A stretch of DNA of 45,073 nt from Sphingosinicella sp. CPCC 101087 (lineage in GTDB: Bacteria; Pseudomonadota; Alphaproteobacteria; Sphingomonadales; Sphingomonadaceae): NCBI RefSeq assembly GCF_004151485.1, contig NZ_SBFF01000017.1:1-45073 (forward strand). The letters are read 5' to 3'. Shown one piece after another: positions 26,821-35,959 of the stretch (its first letter is position 1; each line of letters begins with the position of its first letter). The notes below the pieces were generated by a model, which ran no database searches, had not been told where the DNA came from, and was given only the letters and a program-made list of their open reading frames with translations. The position numbers and the translations under genes are program-made.

Positions 26821-27108
26821 ATGGCCACTTCTTTCACCGGACCCGTTGCCGCCGAGATCGAGAAACGCCTGCGCGAGGCGCTCGCTCCGACGCGCCTTCA
26901 AGTGATCAACGACAGCGACAAGCATCGCGGCCATGCCGGACATGACGGCAGCGGCGAAAGCCATTTCACGGTCGAGATCGAATCCGCCCGCTTCGCCGGC
27001 CTCAGCCGGGTCGGGCGCCAGCGGGCGGTCTATTCAGCGCTCGGCGATCTGATGCGCCACCGCGTCCATGCCCTCGCGATCCGCGCCGAGGTTCCGACGG
27101 AAACCTAG
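26821..27108 (+). CDS. BolA family protein
   Basis: A 95-residue protein. The class II KH-like fold is visible as LREALAPTRLQVINDSDKH, then the GESHFTVEIESARFAGLSRV strand-helix and RQRAVYSALGDLM. BolA proteins pair with monothiol glutaredoxins and handle Fe-S clusters. The conserved histidines (in DKHRGHAGH and GESHF) are plausible cluster ligands. The gene is divergent from the J-protein gene by 41 bases. Its stop overlaps the stop of the gene on the other strand (CTAG at 27105-27108). Confidence 0.93.
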   Translation: MATSFTGPVAAEIEKRLREALAPTRLQVINDSDKHRGHAGHDGSGESHFTVEIESARFAGLSRVGRQRAVYSALGDLMRHRVHALAIRAEVPTET

Positions 27109-27722
27109 GCTGGTCTGCGCGTCGCCGCCGATTCGAAGAACATCAGATAGACAAGTCGGCCGTTCTCCAGCGAATCGCCAAAGCCCGGCCCCGCCGTGTG
27201 CCACAGCCACGGACGCAGCAGAACCAGCCGATTGAACCGCATCGGCACGGTCATCGTCAGCTCCCATTTGCTGTCGTCGAGCGTGTCCTTCTGGATGATC
27301 TGCTGGTGCATCTCGTCATAGGAGGCGAATCCCAGCCTGTTCAGCCCCTCCAGGTCCTCGGGCGCCTGGTCGGTGTTGGTGTCCAGATGGCGGAAGAACT
27401 GGGTGCCGCCACGGCAATCCTCCGGCCGGCTGAGGTAGAGAATTCCCGACCAATAGCCGGCGTCCATATGTATCTTGGCGCGCCCCTGGTCGCTGGCCAG
27501 AGTGATGCGAAACCGCCCATGCGTATCGGAGCGCGCCCGCACCGGCTCCCCGACGATTTCGGAAATCTGCGCGTCGAGGCCGCCGATCCCGACCCGCTCG
27601 ACCGAATTCCGCCCGGGGAAGTAGTCTTCCTCCTTCCTGGTATAAGCCTGGCGCAGCGCGAAATCCCGCAGCGCCGCCGCATTGTCGAGAAAATTGTCGA
27701 CCACGATCAGGGACGTACGCAT
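27105..27722 (-). CDS. DUF6445-like 2OG-Fe(II) oxygenase fold protein
   Basis: A 205-residue protein. It opens with LIVVDNFLDNAAALRDFAL and YFPGRNS, and continues through KIHMDAGYWSGILYLS, GGTQFFRH and LLRPWLWHTAGPGF to GRLVYLMFF. The HxD pair (His85, Asp87), the distal His175 and Arg189 fit an Fe(II)/2OG centre. The pattern resembles DUF6445, a family often found near TonB receptors, tryptophan halogenases and SapC/cupin-like proteins in sphingomonads and caulobacters. It stands alone here, 14 kb from the receptor cluster at 884-13241. ATG 27722 has AGGCGA eight bases upstream. Its stop overlaps the bolA stop. Confidence 0.7.
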   Translation of the reverse strand: MRTSLIVVDNFLDNAAALRDFALRQAYTRKEEDYFPGRNSVERVGIGGLDAQISEIVGEPVRARSDTHGRFRITLASDQGRAKIHMDAGYWSGILYLSRPEDCRGGTQFFRHLDTNTDQAPEDLEGLNRLGFASYDEMHQQIIQKDTLDDSKWELTMTVPMRFNRLVLLRPWLWHTAGPGFGDSLENGRLVYLMFFESAATRRPA

Positions 27723-27798
27723 CGCGGATCGCCTAGCCCAGGCACATGACAGGTACAATATGATGGCACCGGGCCGCCGGTCCAACTACGATAGCGGC

Positions 27799-28698
27799 AT
27801 GACCGACGACCTGTTCCTCCAGACCCTGCTTCCCTCCACCCATGATCTGGGCGGGTTCAAGGTGCACCGAACGCTGCCGCACAAGGAGCGCACGACGATC
27901 GGTCCGTTCATCTTCTTCGACCAGATGGGGCCGGCCAAGCTCGAGCCCGGCAACGGCATCGACGTCCGGCCGCATCCGCACATCAATCTGGCGACCGTCA
28001 CCTATCTGTTCGCCGGCGCGATCGACCATCGCGATTCGCTCGGCACCTTCCGGACGATCGAGCCCGGCGCGGTGAATCTGATGACAGCCGGCAGCGGCAT
28101 CGCGCATAGCGAACGGTCGCCGGCGACAGCGCGGCCGGAGGGTCCGGAGCTCAGCGGAATCCAGACCTGGCTGGCGCTGCCCACCGCCAAGGAAGAGATC
28201 GATCCCGCCTTCGAGCATGTTCCGAAAGACGGGCTTCCGGTGGTCGACGCGGACGGCGTCCGGGCGCGGGTGGTGATGGGGAGCCTGTGGGGCGCCGAAT
28301 CGCCGGTCACCTGCCACAGCCCGACCATCTATGCCGACATCCATCTCGCTCCGGGCGGCGCGATGCCGATCGACCCGGATGCGGAGGAGCGGGCCGTCTA
28401 TGTCGCGGAAGGCGAGGCGAGCCTGGACCGCGTCGCGCTGGCGCCGACGACTCTCTACGTCCTGCGGCCGGGGATCGAGGCGATCCTTCGCTCCGCCGGC
28501 GGCGGCCGCGTGATGCTGTGCGGCGGTGCGCCGCTCGACGGACCGCGGCACGTCTGGTGGAACTTCGTCTCGTCGAGCCGCGATCGCATCCGCCAGGCGC
28601 GCGACGACTGGAAAAGCGGGCGGTTCACCCTTCCGCCCGACGATGGCGACGAGTTCATCCCCCTGCCCGAAGTACCGAAGACGGTCAGCTATCCATGA
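27799..28698 (+). CDS. Pirin family protein
   Basis: A 299-residue cupin-type protein. The pirin signature is present: HPHINLATVTYLF (two histidines), IDHRDSLG and GSGIAHSE supply the metal-binding His/Glu set, and the start TLPHKERTTIGPFIFFDQMG is typical. Some bacterial pirins act as quercetin dioxygenases or bind enzymes; the role of this one is open. ATG 27799 has a weak ribosome-binding site; ATG 27760 with AGGTA upstream is an alternative start. Its stop overlaps the start of the hydrolase (ATGA). Confidence 0.92.
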   Translation: MTDDLFLQTLLPSTHDLGGFKVHRTLPHKERTTIGPFIFFDQMGPAKLEPGNGIDVRPHPHINLATVTYLFAGAIDHRDSLGTFRTIEPGAVNLMTAGSGIAHSERSPATARPEGPELSGIQTWLALPTAKEEIDPAFEHVPKDGLPVVDADGVRARVVMGSLWGAESPVTCHSPTIYADIHLAPGGAMPIDPDAEERAVYVAEGEASLDRVALAPTTLYVLRPGIEAILRSAGGGRVMLCGGAPLDGPRHVWWNFVSSSRDRIRQARDDWKSGRFTLPPDDGDEFIPLPEVPKTVSYP

Positions 28699-29627
28699 CC
28701 GGCGGCGCCAATCAGGAAGGGCGCTCCGGCGCGTCGGGGCCGACCGGCATCGCGCTGCCGACCGGCGTCACGCTGGCTGTCCAGGCAAGCGGCCCGCGCG
28801 AGGCGGAACCCATCGTGCTGCTCCACGGCTTTCCCGAATCGCATCGGACGTGGCGCGCCGTTGCGCCCGAGCTTGCCCGCGATCATTTCGTCGTCGCCCC
28901 CGATCAGCGCGGATTTGCCGGATCCGACAAGCCGGAGGGGATCGAGCCCTACCGGACCGAGCGGATGGTCGAGGATCTGATCGCCCTGGCCGATGTTTTA
29001 GACTTGAAACGTTTCACTTTGGTGGGACACGACTGGGGCGGTGCGGTCGCCTGGCTGGCGGCGCTTCGCCATCCCGGCCGGATCGCCCGGCTGGTCGCGA
29101 TCAACGCACCGCATCCGCTGATCTTCCAGAAGTCGCTCATCGAGGACGAGGCGCAGCGCGCCGCCTCCCAATATATTCAAGCCTTCCGGAATCCCGCGAT
29201 CGAAGCCGGCATTGCCGCGATGGGGCTGGACACCTTCTTCGACACCACATTCGGACGACACGCCGACCTTTCGAAGATCCCGCCGGAGGAACGTCAGGCC
29301 TATATCGACCAATGGTCGCAGCCGGGGGCGCTGACGGCGATGCTGAACTGGTATCGCGCCAGCGAGGTCGTCGTCCCGAAGCCCGGCGACAATGCGGCGC
29401 TGCCGGCCTGGACCCACCTGCCCTTCCCGCAGGTGAAGGTGCCGACGCTGGTGGTCTGGGGCCTCAAGGACCAGGCCCTGCTGCCGATCCAGCTGGGCGG
29501 GCTCGACACGCTGGTGGACGATCTGCGCGTCGCCGCTACTCCGGAAGCGGGACATTTCATCCCATGGGAAGCGCCGGAATTCGTCGTCGCGGCCATCCGC
29601 GACTTCGTCGCGGAGACCCCCGCCTGA
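28695..29627 (+). CDS. Alpha/beta hydrolase, epoxide hydrolase/haloalkane dehalogenase type
   Basis: A 310-residue enzyme. The oxyanion-hole motif HGFPES is at about 44-49. The nucleophile elbow GHDWGG puts Asp113 in place of Ser, which is typical of epoxide hydrolases and haloacid-type dehalogenases. The acid Asp259 (GLKDQALLP) and His287 (EAGHFIPWE) complete the triad. Tyr160 and Tyr220 are candidate lid tyrosines for epoxide activation. The product is cytoplasmic, with no signal. It is translationally coupled to the pirin gene, so the two may work on one aromatic or lipid-derived substrate (inference). Confidence 0.88.
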   Translation: MTGGANQEGRSGASGPTGIALPTGVTLAVQASGPREAEPIVLLHGFPESHRTWRAVAPELARDHFVVAPDQRGFAGSDKPEGIEPYRTERMVEDLIALADVLDLKRFTLVGHDWGGAVAWLAALRHPGRIARLVAINAPHPLIFQKSLIEDEAQRAASQYIQAFRNPAIEAGIAAMGLDTFFDTTFGRHADLSKIPPEERQAYIDQWSQPGALTAMLNWYRASEVVVPKPGDNAALPAWTHLPFPQVKVPTLVVWGLKDQALLPIQLGGLDTLVDDLRVAATPEAGHFIPWEAPEFVVAAIRDFVAETPA

Positions 29628-29697
29628 CGGACACGCGCTGGAGGCCCGGTCCCATTAGGGCTTGGGCTGCCGTGCCGGCGGGGCTATGCCGCGCGCC

Positions 29698-30153
29698 ATG
29701 TCAGCGTCCGCCACCCGATCCAGATCCCGCTCCGCCGCGCGCCTTGCTGCCGTGCAGGCGCTCTATCAGCAGGAAATGGAAAGCGTGCCGATCCCGCAGC
29801 TGCTGCACGAGTTCCACCACCACCGACTCGGCGCGACGATCGACGGGGTCGAATATGCCGACGCGGAGATCGATTTCTTCGACGATCTGGTCAAGGGCGT
29901 CGATGCGCGGCGCGAGGAGCTCGACGGATTGATCGCAGCCAATCTCGCCAAGGACTGGTCGCTGGACCGTCTCGACAAGCCGATGCGACAGATCCTGCGC
30001 GCCGGGGCCTACGAGCTGGTCGCGCGGGCGGACGTGGCGACCGGCAGCGCCATCTCGGAATATGTCGATGTCGCCAAGGCCTTTTACGACCAGCGCGAGG
30101 CCTCGTTCGTCAACGCGCTGCTGGACAAGGTGGCGCGGACGGTACGGGGATGA
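29698..30153 (+). CDS. nusB: Transcription antitermination factor NusB
   Basis: A 151-residue all-helical protein. The start ATG 29698 leads into RSAARLAAVQALYQQEM, the NusB hallmark; DWSLDRLDKPMRQILRAGAYEL and ISEYVDVAKAFYD follow as in the family. It binds boxA RNA with S10 (NusE) in rRNA antitermination. The Ser/Arg-rich N-terminus is normal for alphaproteobacteria. It is followed by thiL, a frequent pairing. Confidence 0.95.
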   Translation: MSASATRSRSRSAARLAAVQALYQQEMESVPIPQLLHEFHHHRLGATIDGVEYADAEIDFFDDLVKGVDARREELDGLIAANLAKDWSLDRLDKPMRQILRAGAYELVARADVATGSAISEYVDVAKAFYDQREASFVNALLDKVARTVRG

Positions 30154-30282
30154 TCCGACCCTTGCCGCAGAGACCGGCAAGGGATCGTGCCGCCCGCGAT
30201 GGAGGGCCGGCTTGACCGCCCCGAGCCCCGGCGCCGTTGCCCGGGCGGTTCCCCCTTCCGGCACATGCGGGAGCATTGCCGG

Positions 30283-31260
30283 ATGACCAACGAGGCCGCC
30301 TTCATCGCCTCGCTACGCGCACTCGCGACCGAACCGGCGGCGCGGGGCCTGATGGACGATGCGGCGGTGCTGCGGATCGGCGGCGAGGCGATCGTCCTCA
30401 CCTGCGACACGATCGTCGAGAGCGTCCATTTCCTTGCCGCTGATCCGCCCGAGGACGTCGCCTGGAAGTTGGTTGCGGTAAACCTCTCCGACCTTGCGGC
30501 GAAGGGTGCCCGGCCGATCGGCGTTCTGCTCGGCTACGCGCTCGGGCCGGATGACTGGGATGCGGCCTTCGCGCGCGGGCTCGGTACGGTCCTCGGCGCG
30601 TTCGGCCTGCCCCTGCTTGGGGGCGACACGGTGGCGATGCCGCAAGGCGCGCCGCGCGCCTTCAGCCTCACCGCCCTCGGGGTCGCGGGGCCTGCCGTTC
30701 CGGCCCGCGACGGCGCCCGGCCGGGCGACCTCCTGTGGGTAAGCGGCACGATCGGCGACGCCGGCGCGGGGCTGAAGCTGCTGCAGGGCGGCCGCAGCGA
30801 ACCGGCCGGATTGATCGAACGCTACCGCAACCCGAGGCCCCGTCTCGAAGCCGGTCAGCGGCTGGCGCCGCTGGCCGCGGCGATGATGGACGTGTCCGAC
30901 GGGCTGCTGATCGATGCGGCGCGCATGGCGGCGGCGAGCGGATGCGGCGTTTCGGTCGAACTCGACGCGCTTCCGCTTTCGGCGGAGCGGCTTGTTTTCG
31001 CCGGCGAAGGCCGCGAGGCCCGGATCGACGCCGCCACCGCGGGCGACGATTACGAGCTGCTTTTCGCGAGCCGCCCCGAAGACGCCGCCGCCCTGCTCGA
31101 GCTCGGCGAGGCGGTCGGCCTGCCCTTCAGCCGCATCGGCCGCTTCGAGGAGGGCCGGGGGCTGATCGCGACCGAGCGAGGCGAGCGGGTTCCGCTGCCG
31201 GCGCGGCTCGGCTTCGAGCACGACGGGGCCGGCGGGCCAGCTCTTCCGCCCGCGCCCTGA
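30283..31260 (+). CDS. thiL: Thiamine-monophosphate kinase
   Basis: A 325-residue PurM-like kinase making thiamine diphosphate from the monophosphate with ATP. Present are DDAAVLRI near the N-terminus, TCDTIVESVHF, the KLVAVNLSDLAAKGARP block, LLGGDTVAMP, and MMDVSDGLLIDAARMA with ATAGDDYELLFA. GGGAG about nine bases before ATG 30283 decides the start. The length is normal. Confidence 0.96.
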   Translation: MTNEAAFIASLRALATEPAARGLMDDAAVLRIGGEAIVLTCDTIVESVHFLAADPPEDVAWKLVAVNLSDLAAKGARPIGVLLGYALGPDDWDAAFARGLGTVLGAFGLPLLGGDTVAMPQGAPRAFSLTALGVAGPAVPARDGARPGDLLWVSGTIGDAGAGLKLLQGGRSEPAGLIERYRNPRPRLEAGQRLAPLAAAMMDVSDGLLIDAARMAAASGCGVSVELDALPLSAERLVFAGEGREARIDAATAGDDYELLFASRPEDAAALLELGEAVGLPFSRIGRFEEGRGLIATERGERVPLPARLGFEHDGAGGPALPPAP

Positions 31261-31320
31261 CGCGAGGCGGATCCCCTTTTGCCGCGGAGAGACGGGCCGC
31301 CCGGGCCGCACGGCGAGCAG

Positions 31321-31349
31321 TTGAATCCTTTGATTTTCCCCCGTAAGCA
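31321..31349 (+). promoter_or_regulatory. Possible hppA promoter
   Basis: TTGAAT (31321-31326), a 17-base spacer and TAAGCA (31344-31349), 75 bases before the hppA ATG, in a short A/T-richer gap. Confidence 0.3.
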
Positions 31350-31423
31350 ACTTGTCACACCGGGCGCGCCCGGACTGGGGCGCCGACTCTCACTTGCATG
31401 AAGTAACAGGGGAAGGACGTTTC

Positions 31424-33586
31424 ATGACCGTCGTGCTTATTGCCATCGGCTGCGGCCTTGTCGCCGTGCTGTACGGCATCCTCACCAGCTTGCAGGTCCT
31501 GCGCGCGCCCGCCGGTAATGCGCGGATGGTCGCCGTCGCGGCGGCGATCCAGGAAGGCGCCAAGGCCTATCTCGGCCGGCAGTATATGACCATCGCCGTG
31601 GTCGGCGTGGTCGTCGCGGCCCTGGTCTTCCTGTTCCTGGGCCCGATCCAGGCGGTCGGCTTCGTGCTCGGCGCGCTCCTTTCGGGCGCCGCCGGCTATA
31701 TCGGGATGAACATCTCGGTCCGCGCCAACGTGCGCACCGCCGAGGCGGCCCGGTCGAGCCTCCAGAGCGGCCTCACCGTCGCCTTTCGGGCCGGCGCGGT
31801 CACCGGAATGCTCGTCGCCGGGCTGGCGCTGCTCGCCATCTCGGTCTTCTTCTACATCCTGGTCGGCGTGCAGGGGCTCGCGCCGAACGACCGAGAAGTG
31901 ATCGACGCCTTGGTCGCCCTGGCGTTCGGCGCCTCGCTCATCTCGATCTTCGCCCGCCTCGGCGGCGGCATCTTCACCAAGGCAGCCGACGTCGGCGCCG
32001 ACCTGGTCGGCAAGGTGGAGGCCGGCATCCCGGAGGACGACCCCCGCAACCCGGCCGTGATCGCGGACAATGTCGGCGACAATGTCGGCGATTGCGCCGG
32101 CATGGCCGCCGACCTGTTCGAGACCTATGTGGTCACGGTCGGCGCGACGATGGTGCTGATCGCCCTGCTCGTCACCACGGGAACCGAGCAGATGCTGAGC
32201 CTGATGAGCCTGCCGCTGATCATCGGCGGCGTGTGCATCCTGACCTCGATCATCGGCACCTATTTCGTCCGCCTGAGCCGATCCCAGTCGATCATGGGCG
32301 CGCTCTACAAGGGCTTCTGGGTGACCGCCGGCCTGTCGATTCCGGCCATCTGGTACGTGACCGCCCAGACCCTGGGCGACATGAATGCGGTGATCGGCGG
32401 CGCGCCCGACGCGGCCGGTGCCGATCTCGCCGTCGCGCTCGACGCGGTCGGCGGCGGCTTCACCGGCTGGGACCTGTTCTTTTCGATGCTCGTCGGCCTG
32501 GCCGTGACCGGCCTGATCGTCTGGATCACCGAATATTATACCGGCACCAACTATCGACCGGTGAAATCGATCGCGCGTTCGTCGCAGACCGGTCACGGAA
32601 CCAACGTCATCCAGGGCCTGGCGATCAGCCTCGAATCGACTGCGCTGCCGACGCTGGTGATCTGCGTCGGAATCATCGTCGCCTATCAGCTCGCCGGCCT
32701 GATCGGCATCGCCTTCGCCGCCACCGCGATGCTCGCTTTGGCCGGCATGGTGGTCGCGCTCGACGCTTATGGCCCCGTCACCGACAATGCCGGCGGCATA
32801 GCCGAGATGGCGGGCATGGAGGAGGACGTGCGCACCCGCACCGACGCCCTCGACGCAGTCGGCAACACCACCAAGGCAGTCACCAAGGGCTATGCGATCG
32901 GATCGGCGGGCCTGGGTGCGCTGGTGCTGTTCGCCGCCTACACGACCGACCTGAGGCGGTTCGCGGGCGATCTCGGCGTCGCTTATGCCGACATCGATTT
33001 CACCCTCGCCAATCCCTACGTCATCGTCGGCCTGCTGCTCGGCGCCCTGCTGCCCTATCTCTTCGGGGCGATGGGGATGACCGCGGTGGGCCGCGCCGGC
33101 GGGGCCGTGGTCGAGGAGGTCCGCGCGCAGTTCCGCGACAATCCCGGCATCATGCAGGGAACGTCGCGGCCCGATTATGCCCGCACCGTCGACCTGGTCA
33201 CCAAGGCCGCGATCAAGGAGATGATCATCCCCTCGCTGCTGCCGGTGTTCACGCCGATCCTGGTCTTCTTCATCGTGCGCTTCGTCGCCGGCCCCGAGCA
33301 GGGTTTCGCGGCGCTGGGCGCGGTGCTGATCGGCGTCATCGTTTCCGGCCTGTTCGTCGCCATCTCGATGACCTCGGGCGGCGGCGCCTGGGACAATGCG
33401 AAGAAGTATATCGAAGACGGCAATTATGGCGGCAAGGGCTCCGAGGCGCACAAGGCCGCGGTGACCGGCGATACGGTGGGCGATCCCTACAAGGACACGG
33501 CCGGGCCGGCGGTGAATCCGATGATCAAGATCACCAACATCGTCGCCCTGCTGCTGCTCGCCGCTTTGGCGGGTCACGGGGGCTGA
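31424..33586 (+). CDS. hppA: K+-insensitive membrane pyrophosphatase (proton pump)
   Basis: A 720-residue protein with about 16 membrane helices. The pyrophosphate site is visible as [20 protein letters not shown] and the following [19 protein letters not shown]. The K+-dependence position reads [10 protein letters not shown]: lysine where K+-dependent enzymes have alanine, so this is the K+-independent H+ pump class. It couples pyrophosphate hydrolysis to proton export at the inner membrane and removes PPi from biosynthesis. GGGGAAGGA precedes ATG 31424. The inverted repeat at 33627-33662 probably terminates it. Confidence 0.97.
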   Translation: MTVVLIAIGCGLVAVLYGILTSLQVLRAPAGNARMVAVAAAIQEGAKAYLGRQYMTIAVVGVVVAALVFLFLGPIQAVGFVLGALLSGAAGYIGMNISVRANVRTAEAARSSLQSGLTVAFRAGAVTGMLVAGLALLAISVFFYILVGVQGLAPNDREVIDALVALAFGASLISIFARLGGGIFTKAADVGADLVGKVEAGIPEDDPRNPAVIADNVGDNVGDCAGMAADLFETYVVTVGATMVLIALLVTTGTEQMLSLMSLPLIIGGVCILTSIIGTYFVRLSRSQSIMGALYKGFWVTAGLSIPAIWYVTAQTLGDMNAVIGGAPDAAGADLAVALDAVGGGFTGWDLFFSMLVGLAVTGLIVWITEYYTGTNYRPVKSIARSSQTGHGTNVIQGLAISLESTALPTLVICVGIIVAYQLAGLIGIAFAATAMLALAGMVVALDAYGPVTDNAGGIAEMAGMEEDVRTRTDALDAVGNTTKAVTKGYAIGSAGLGALVLFAAYTTDLRRFAGDLGVAYADIDFTLANPYVIVGLLLGALLPYLFGAMGMTAVGRAGGAVVEEVRAQFRDNPGIMQGTSRPDYARTVDLVTKAAIKEMIIPSLLPVFTPILVFFIVRFVAGPEQGFAALGAVLIGVIVSGLFVAISMTSGGGAWDNAKKYIEDGNYGGKGSEAHKAAVTGDTVGDPYKDTAGPAVNPMIKITNIVALLLLAALAGHGG

Positions 33587-33626
33587 CACCCTGGCGTCCG
33601 GAAGGGCGCGGCAGTCCGCTTTCATT

Positions 33627-33662
33627 TTGGGCGGGGGCGCGTTAAAGGCGCCACCGCCCAAA
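33627..33662 (+). terminator. Inverted repeat between hppA and infA
   Basis: TTGGGCGG...GGCGC pairs with GCGCC...CCGCCCAA across a short loop, followed by CTTTC. It is a plausible terminator of hppA, but the U-run is short and it lies only 20 bases from infA. Confidence 0.55.
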
Positions 33663-33681
33663 CTTTCGAACCAGAGGATCG

Positions 33682-33900
33682 ATGGCCAAAGAAGAACTTC
33701 TCGAGATGCGCGGACAGGTGGTCGAGCTGCTGCCGAACGCCATGTTCCGGGTCCGCCTGGAGAACGGCCATGAGATTCTCGGCCATACGGCCGGCAAGAT
33801 GCGCAAGAACCGGATCCGCGTCCTGACCGGCGACGAGGTGCTGGTCGAGCTGACGCCCTACGACCTGACCAAGGGTCGGATCACCTACCGCTTCAAGTGA
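33682..33900 (+). CDS. infA: Translation initiation factor IF-1
   Basis: A 72-residue single OB-fold protein, full length for the family. [20 protein letters not shown] and [20 protein letters not shown] are nearly universal IF-1 text, as is the C-terminal ITYRFK. It binds the A site of the 30S subunit. The TGA overlaps the GTG start of maf. Confidence 0.98.
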   Translation: MAKEELLEMRGQVVELLPNAMFRVRLENGHEILGHTAGKMRKNRIRVLTGDEVLVELTPYDLTKGRITYRFK

Positions 33901-34481
33901 CGACGGGTCCGCGCCTGCGGCTCGTCCTCGCCTCCGCCTCGCCGCGACGGCTCGACCTGCTGGAGCGGATCGGCGTCGTTCCGGACGCCGTCATCCCTGC
34001 CGACATCGACGAGACACCCCGGAAAGGCGAGCTGCCGGCGCGCTACGCCGAGCGGATCGCGAAGGAGAAGGCGCTCGCGGTCGACGTGTCCGGCGCGCTG
34101 GTGCTCGCCGCCGACACGGTGGTCGCCGCCGGCCGGCGCATCCTGCCCAAGGCGGAGACCGAGGCGGAGGCGCGCGCGGCCCTGTCGCTGCTTTCGGGCC
34201 GCCGGCACCGCGTCCATTCGGCGGTCACGCTGCGCGCGCCCGACGGCGTGACCCGCCACCGGCTGTCGACCTCCAGCGTCACGTTCAAGCGCCTGTCGGA
34301 CGAGGAGCTCGCCGCCTATCTCGCCGGCGGCGAATGGCACGGCAAGGCAGGGGGCTATGCGATACAGGGGCAGGCCGAGGCGTTGATCCGCCAGCTCTCG
34401 GGGTCATGGTCGGGAGTGGTCGGCCTGCCGCTCTTCGAGACCCGCGCGCTGCTGCGCGCCGCCGGTTATCCGGTGGCGTGA
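33897..34481 (+). CDS. Maf-family nucleotide pyrophosphatase
   Basis: A 194-residue protein. The start [19 protein letters not shown] is the Maf signature (SxSPRR); [18 protein letters not shown] (catalytic Asp) and the [12 protein letters not shown] block follow. Family members hydrolyse dTTP, UTP or modified pyrimidine nucleotides. GYAIQG rather than a strict YaI subtype does not settle the substrate. It starts with GTG overlapping the infA stop, the second gene of an infA-maf-RNase-yacG operon. Confidence 0.93.
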   Translation: MTTGPRLRLVLASASPRRLDLLERIGVVPDAVIPADIDETPRKGELPARYAERIAKEKALAVDVSGALVLAADTVVAAGRRILPKAETEAEARAALSLLSGRRHRVHSAVTLRAPDGVTRHRLSTSSVTFKRLSDEELAAYLAGGEWHGKAGGYAIQGQAEALIRQLSGSWSGVVGLPLFETRALLRAAGYPVA

Positions 34482-34496
34482 GCCGGGCCGGCTGAC

Positions 34497-35477
34497 TTGG
34501 CCGAGTGGCTCCACGAAGAGGGAATCGGCGAGGACCGCGCGATCCTCGTCGAGGGAGACCGGATCGTCGAAGCTGCGATCGAGCTTCCGGGGCGGCTCCG
34601 GGCCGGCTCGATCGTCGACGCGCGGCTCGCCGCGATCCTGATCCCGGGGCGGCGAGGCATCGCCGCGCTGGGCCCGGGCGGGGAGGCGTTGATCGAGCCG
34701 CTGCCGCCTGGGCTCGCCGAGGGAGCAGCCTTCAGGGCCGAGATCGTTCGCGAGGCGCTGCCCGAGGAAGGCCGCGCCAAGTTGCCCAAGGCGAGGGCGA
34801 CCGAAGACTCGCCGCGCGCCGGGCCCACGCTGGCCGAGCGGATCGGCACCTTCACTTCGCACGGCGCGATCGGCCCCGACCGCTTCGAGGCGGCGGGCTG
34901 GTCCGAACTGCTCGACGAGGCGATGCGCGGAGAGATCGGCTTTCCCGGCGGCGCGCTTCGGATGAGCCTCACGCCGGCAATGACCCTGTTCGACGTCGAC
35001 GGGAACCTGCCTCCGGCCGAGCTCGCCTGCGTCGGAGCGGCGGCGGCGGCGCGCACGATCCGGCGCCTGGGCATCAAGGGGTCGATCGGGATCGACCTGC
35101 CGACCTTGCCCGGTCGTGGCGAGCGGCAGGCGGCGGCGGCGGCGCTCGACGCTCTCCTCCCGCAGCCGTTCGAGCGAACCGCGGTCAACGGCTTCGGTTT
35201 CCTCCAGGTCGTCATCCGCCGCGAGCGCCCGTCATTGCCCGAACTGTTGCAAGCCGACCCGGTGGGCGCGGCAGCACGGGCGCTGCTGCGCCGAGCACAG
35301 AGGTGCGAGGGCCATGGCAGGCTCCTTGTCCAGGCGGCCCCGCCGGTCGCGGCGCGGATCGAGGCGCAGCCGGATTGGCTCGAGCGGCTGCGCCGGGAGA
35401 CCGGCGCCGAGATCGCCTTGCAGGGTCAGCCGGGCCTCGCCATATCGGCCGGGCATGTCCAGCGAAGCCCCTCCTGA
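34497..35477 (+). CDS. Compact RNase E/G-like protein
   Basis: A 326-residue protein, shorter than usual RNase G (about 490) or RNase E. The DNase-I-like catalytic core appears to remain: the FDVDGNLPPAE strand and GSIGIDLPTLPGR correspond to the two magnesium aspartates. The following NGFGFLQVVIRRERPSL matches the core end. No recognisable S1 domain, and no CPxC zinc-link cysteines, so it lacks the parts that make the canonical enzyme a tetramer. The start is TTG 34497 with no strong ribosome-binding site. Position between maf and yacG is standard for alphaproteobacterial RNase E/G-like genes. Activity is likely but not certain. Confidence 0.75.
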   Translation: MAEWLHEEGIGEDRAILVEGDRIVEAAIELPGRLRAGSIVDARLAAILIPGRRGIAALGPGGEALIEPLPPGLAEGAAFRAEIVREALPEEGRAKLPKARATEDSPRAGPTLAERIGTFTSHGAIGPDRFEAAGWSELLDEAMRGEIGFPGGALRMSLTPAMTLFDVDGNLPPAELACVGAAAAARTIRRLGIKGSIGIDLPTLPGRGERQAAAAALDALLPQPFERTAVNGFGFLQVVIRRERPSLPELLQADPVGAAARALLRRAQRCEGHGRLLVQAAPPVAARIEAQPDWLERLRRETGAEIALQGQPGLAISAGHVQRSPS

Positions 35478-35661
35478 GCGCCGCGAGCTTTGCCCGCTGT
35501 GCCGCAAGCCCACGTCTGCGGAGCACCGGCCGTTCTGCGGCCGCGGATGCCGCGACCGCGACCTGCTGAACTGGCTCGGCGAGGCCTATCGCGCGCCCGG
35601 ACCGCCGGCGGGCCCCGACGATTTCGGGCGCGAGGACGATGGGCTGGACAGGCAAGGCTAA
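35455..35661 (+). CDS. yacG: DNA gyrase inhibitor YacG
   Basis: A 68-residue zinc protein: CPLCRKP (residues 13-19) and the CGRGCRDRDLLNWL block provide the four cysteines. The C-terminal acidic tail (DDFGREDDGLD) is usual in alphaproteobacteria. It binds GyrB and inhibits gyrase. ATG 35455 overlaps the RNase gene by 23 bases, so the operon is tightly packed. The following gap leads to tRNA-Phe. Confidence 0.93.
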   Translation: MSSEAPPERRELCPLCRKPTSAEHRPFCGRGCRDRDLLNWLGEAYRAPGPPAGPDDFGREDDGLDRQG

Positions 35662-35721
35662 GCGCCTCTATAGGCGCTGCTTCCGCGCGGGGCGGCTCTT
35701 GGCTTGCGCGTGGACAGGGAT

Positions 35722-35797
35722 GCCCAGGTAGCTCAGTTGGTAGAGCACGTGACTGAAAATCACGGTGTCGGTGGTTCGATTCCGCCCCTGGGCACCA
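35722..35797 (+). tRNA. tRNA-Phe (GAA)
   Basis: 76 bases with encoded CCA. Acceptor GCCCAGG pairs with CCTGGGC; the D arm is AGCTCAGTTGGTAGAGC, the anticodon loop CTGAAAA reads GAA, and the T arm GGTTCGATTCC is standard. It is directly followed by an integrase region, so its 3' end is the likely attachment site of the island to the right. No second copy of the 3' end was found inside the window. Confidence 0.97.
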
Positions 35798-35921
35798 TTG
35801 CCCCGTCCACCACCGTCCGCAGGCGTCCATAAATCCGCAGAAAACTCCCATTTTCTCTCCCGCAAATCAGGACCTGATCCCGACCGGGTTGTTGGTATTT
35901 GCCCCAAATGCTGGTAGTCTT

Positions 35922-35958
35922 GATGGTACCTGCCAATCGCCGAACGGGAGATACCATC
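35922..35958. promoter_or_regulatory. Seven-base inverted repeat around the integrase ribosome-binding site
   Basis: GATGGTA (35922-35928) and TACCATC (35952-35958) are exact inverted copies flanking GGGAG, which is the integrase ribosome-binding site. Further TGGTA units lie at about 35892 and 35912. They may be integrase/excisionase arm sites or an autoregulatory operator. Confidence 0.4.
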
Positions 35959-35959
35959 A

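Noticed and set aside
31355-33661. 768-codon minus-strand frame opposite hppA
   Set aside because: His/Asp/Gly-rich antisense shadow of hppA.
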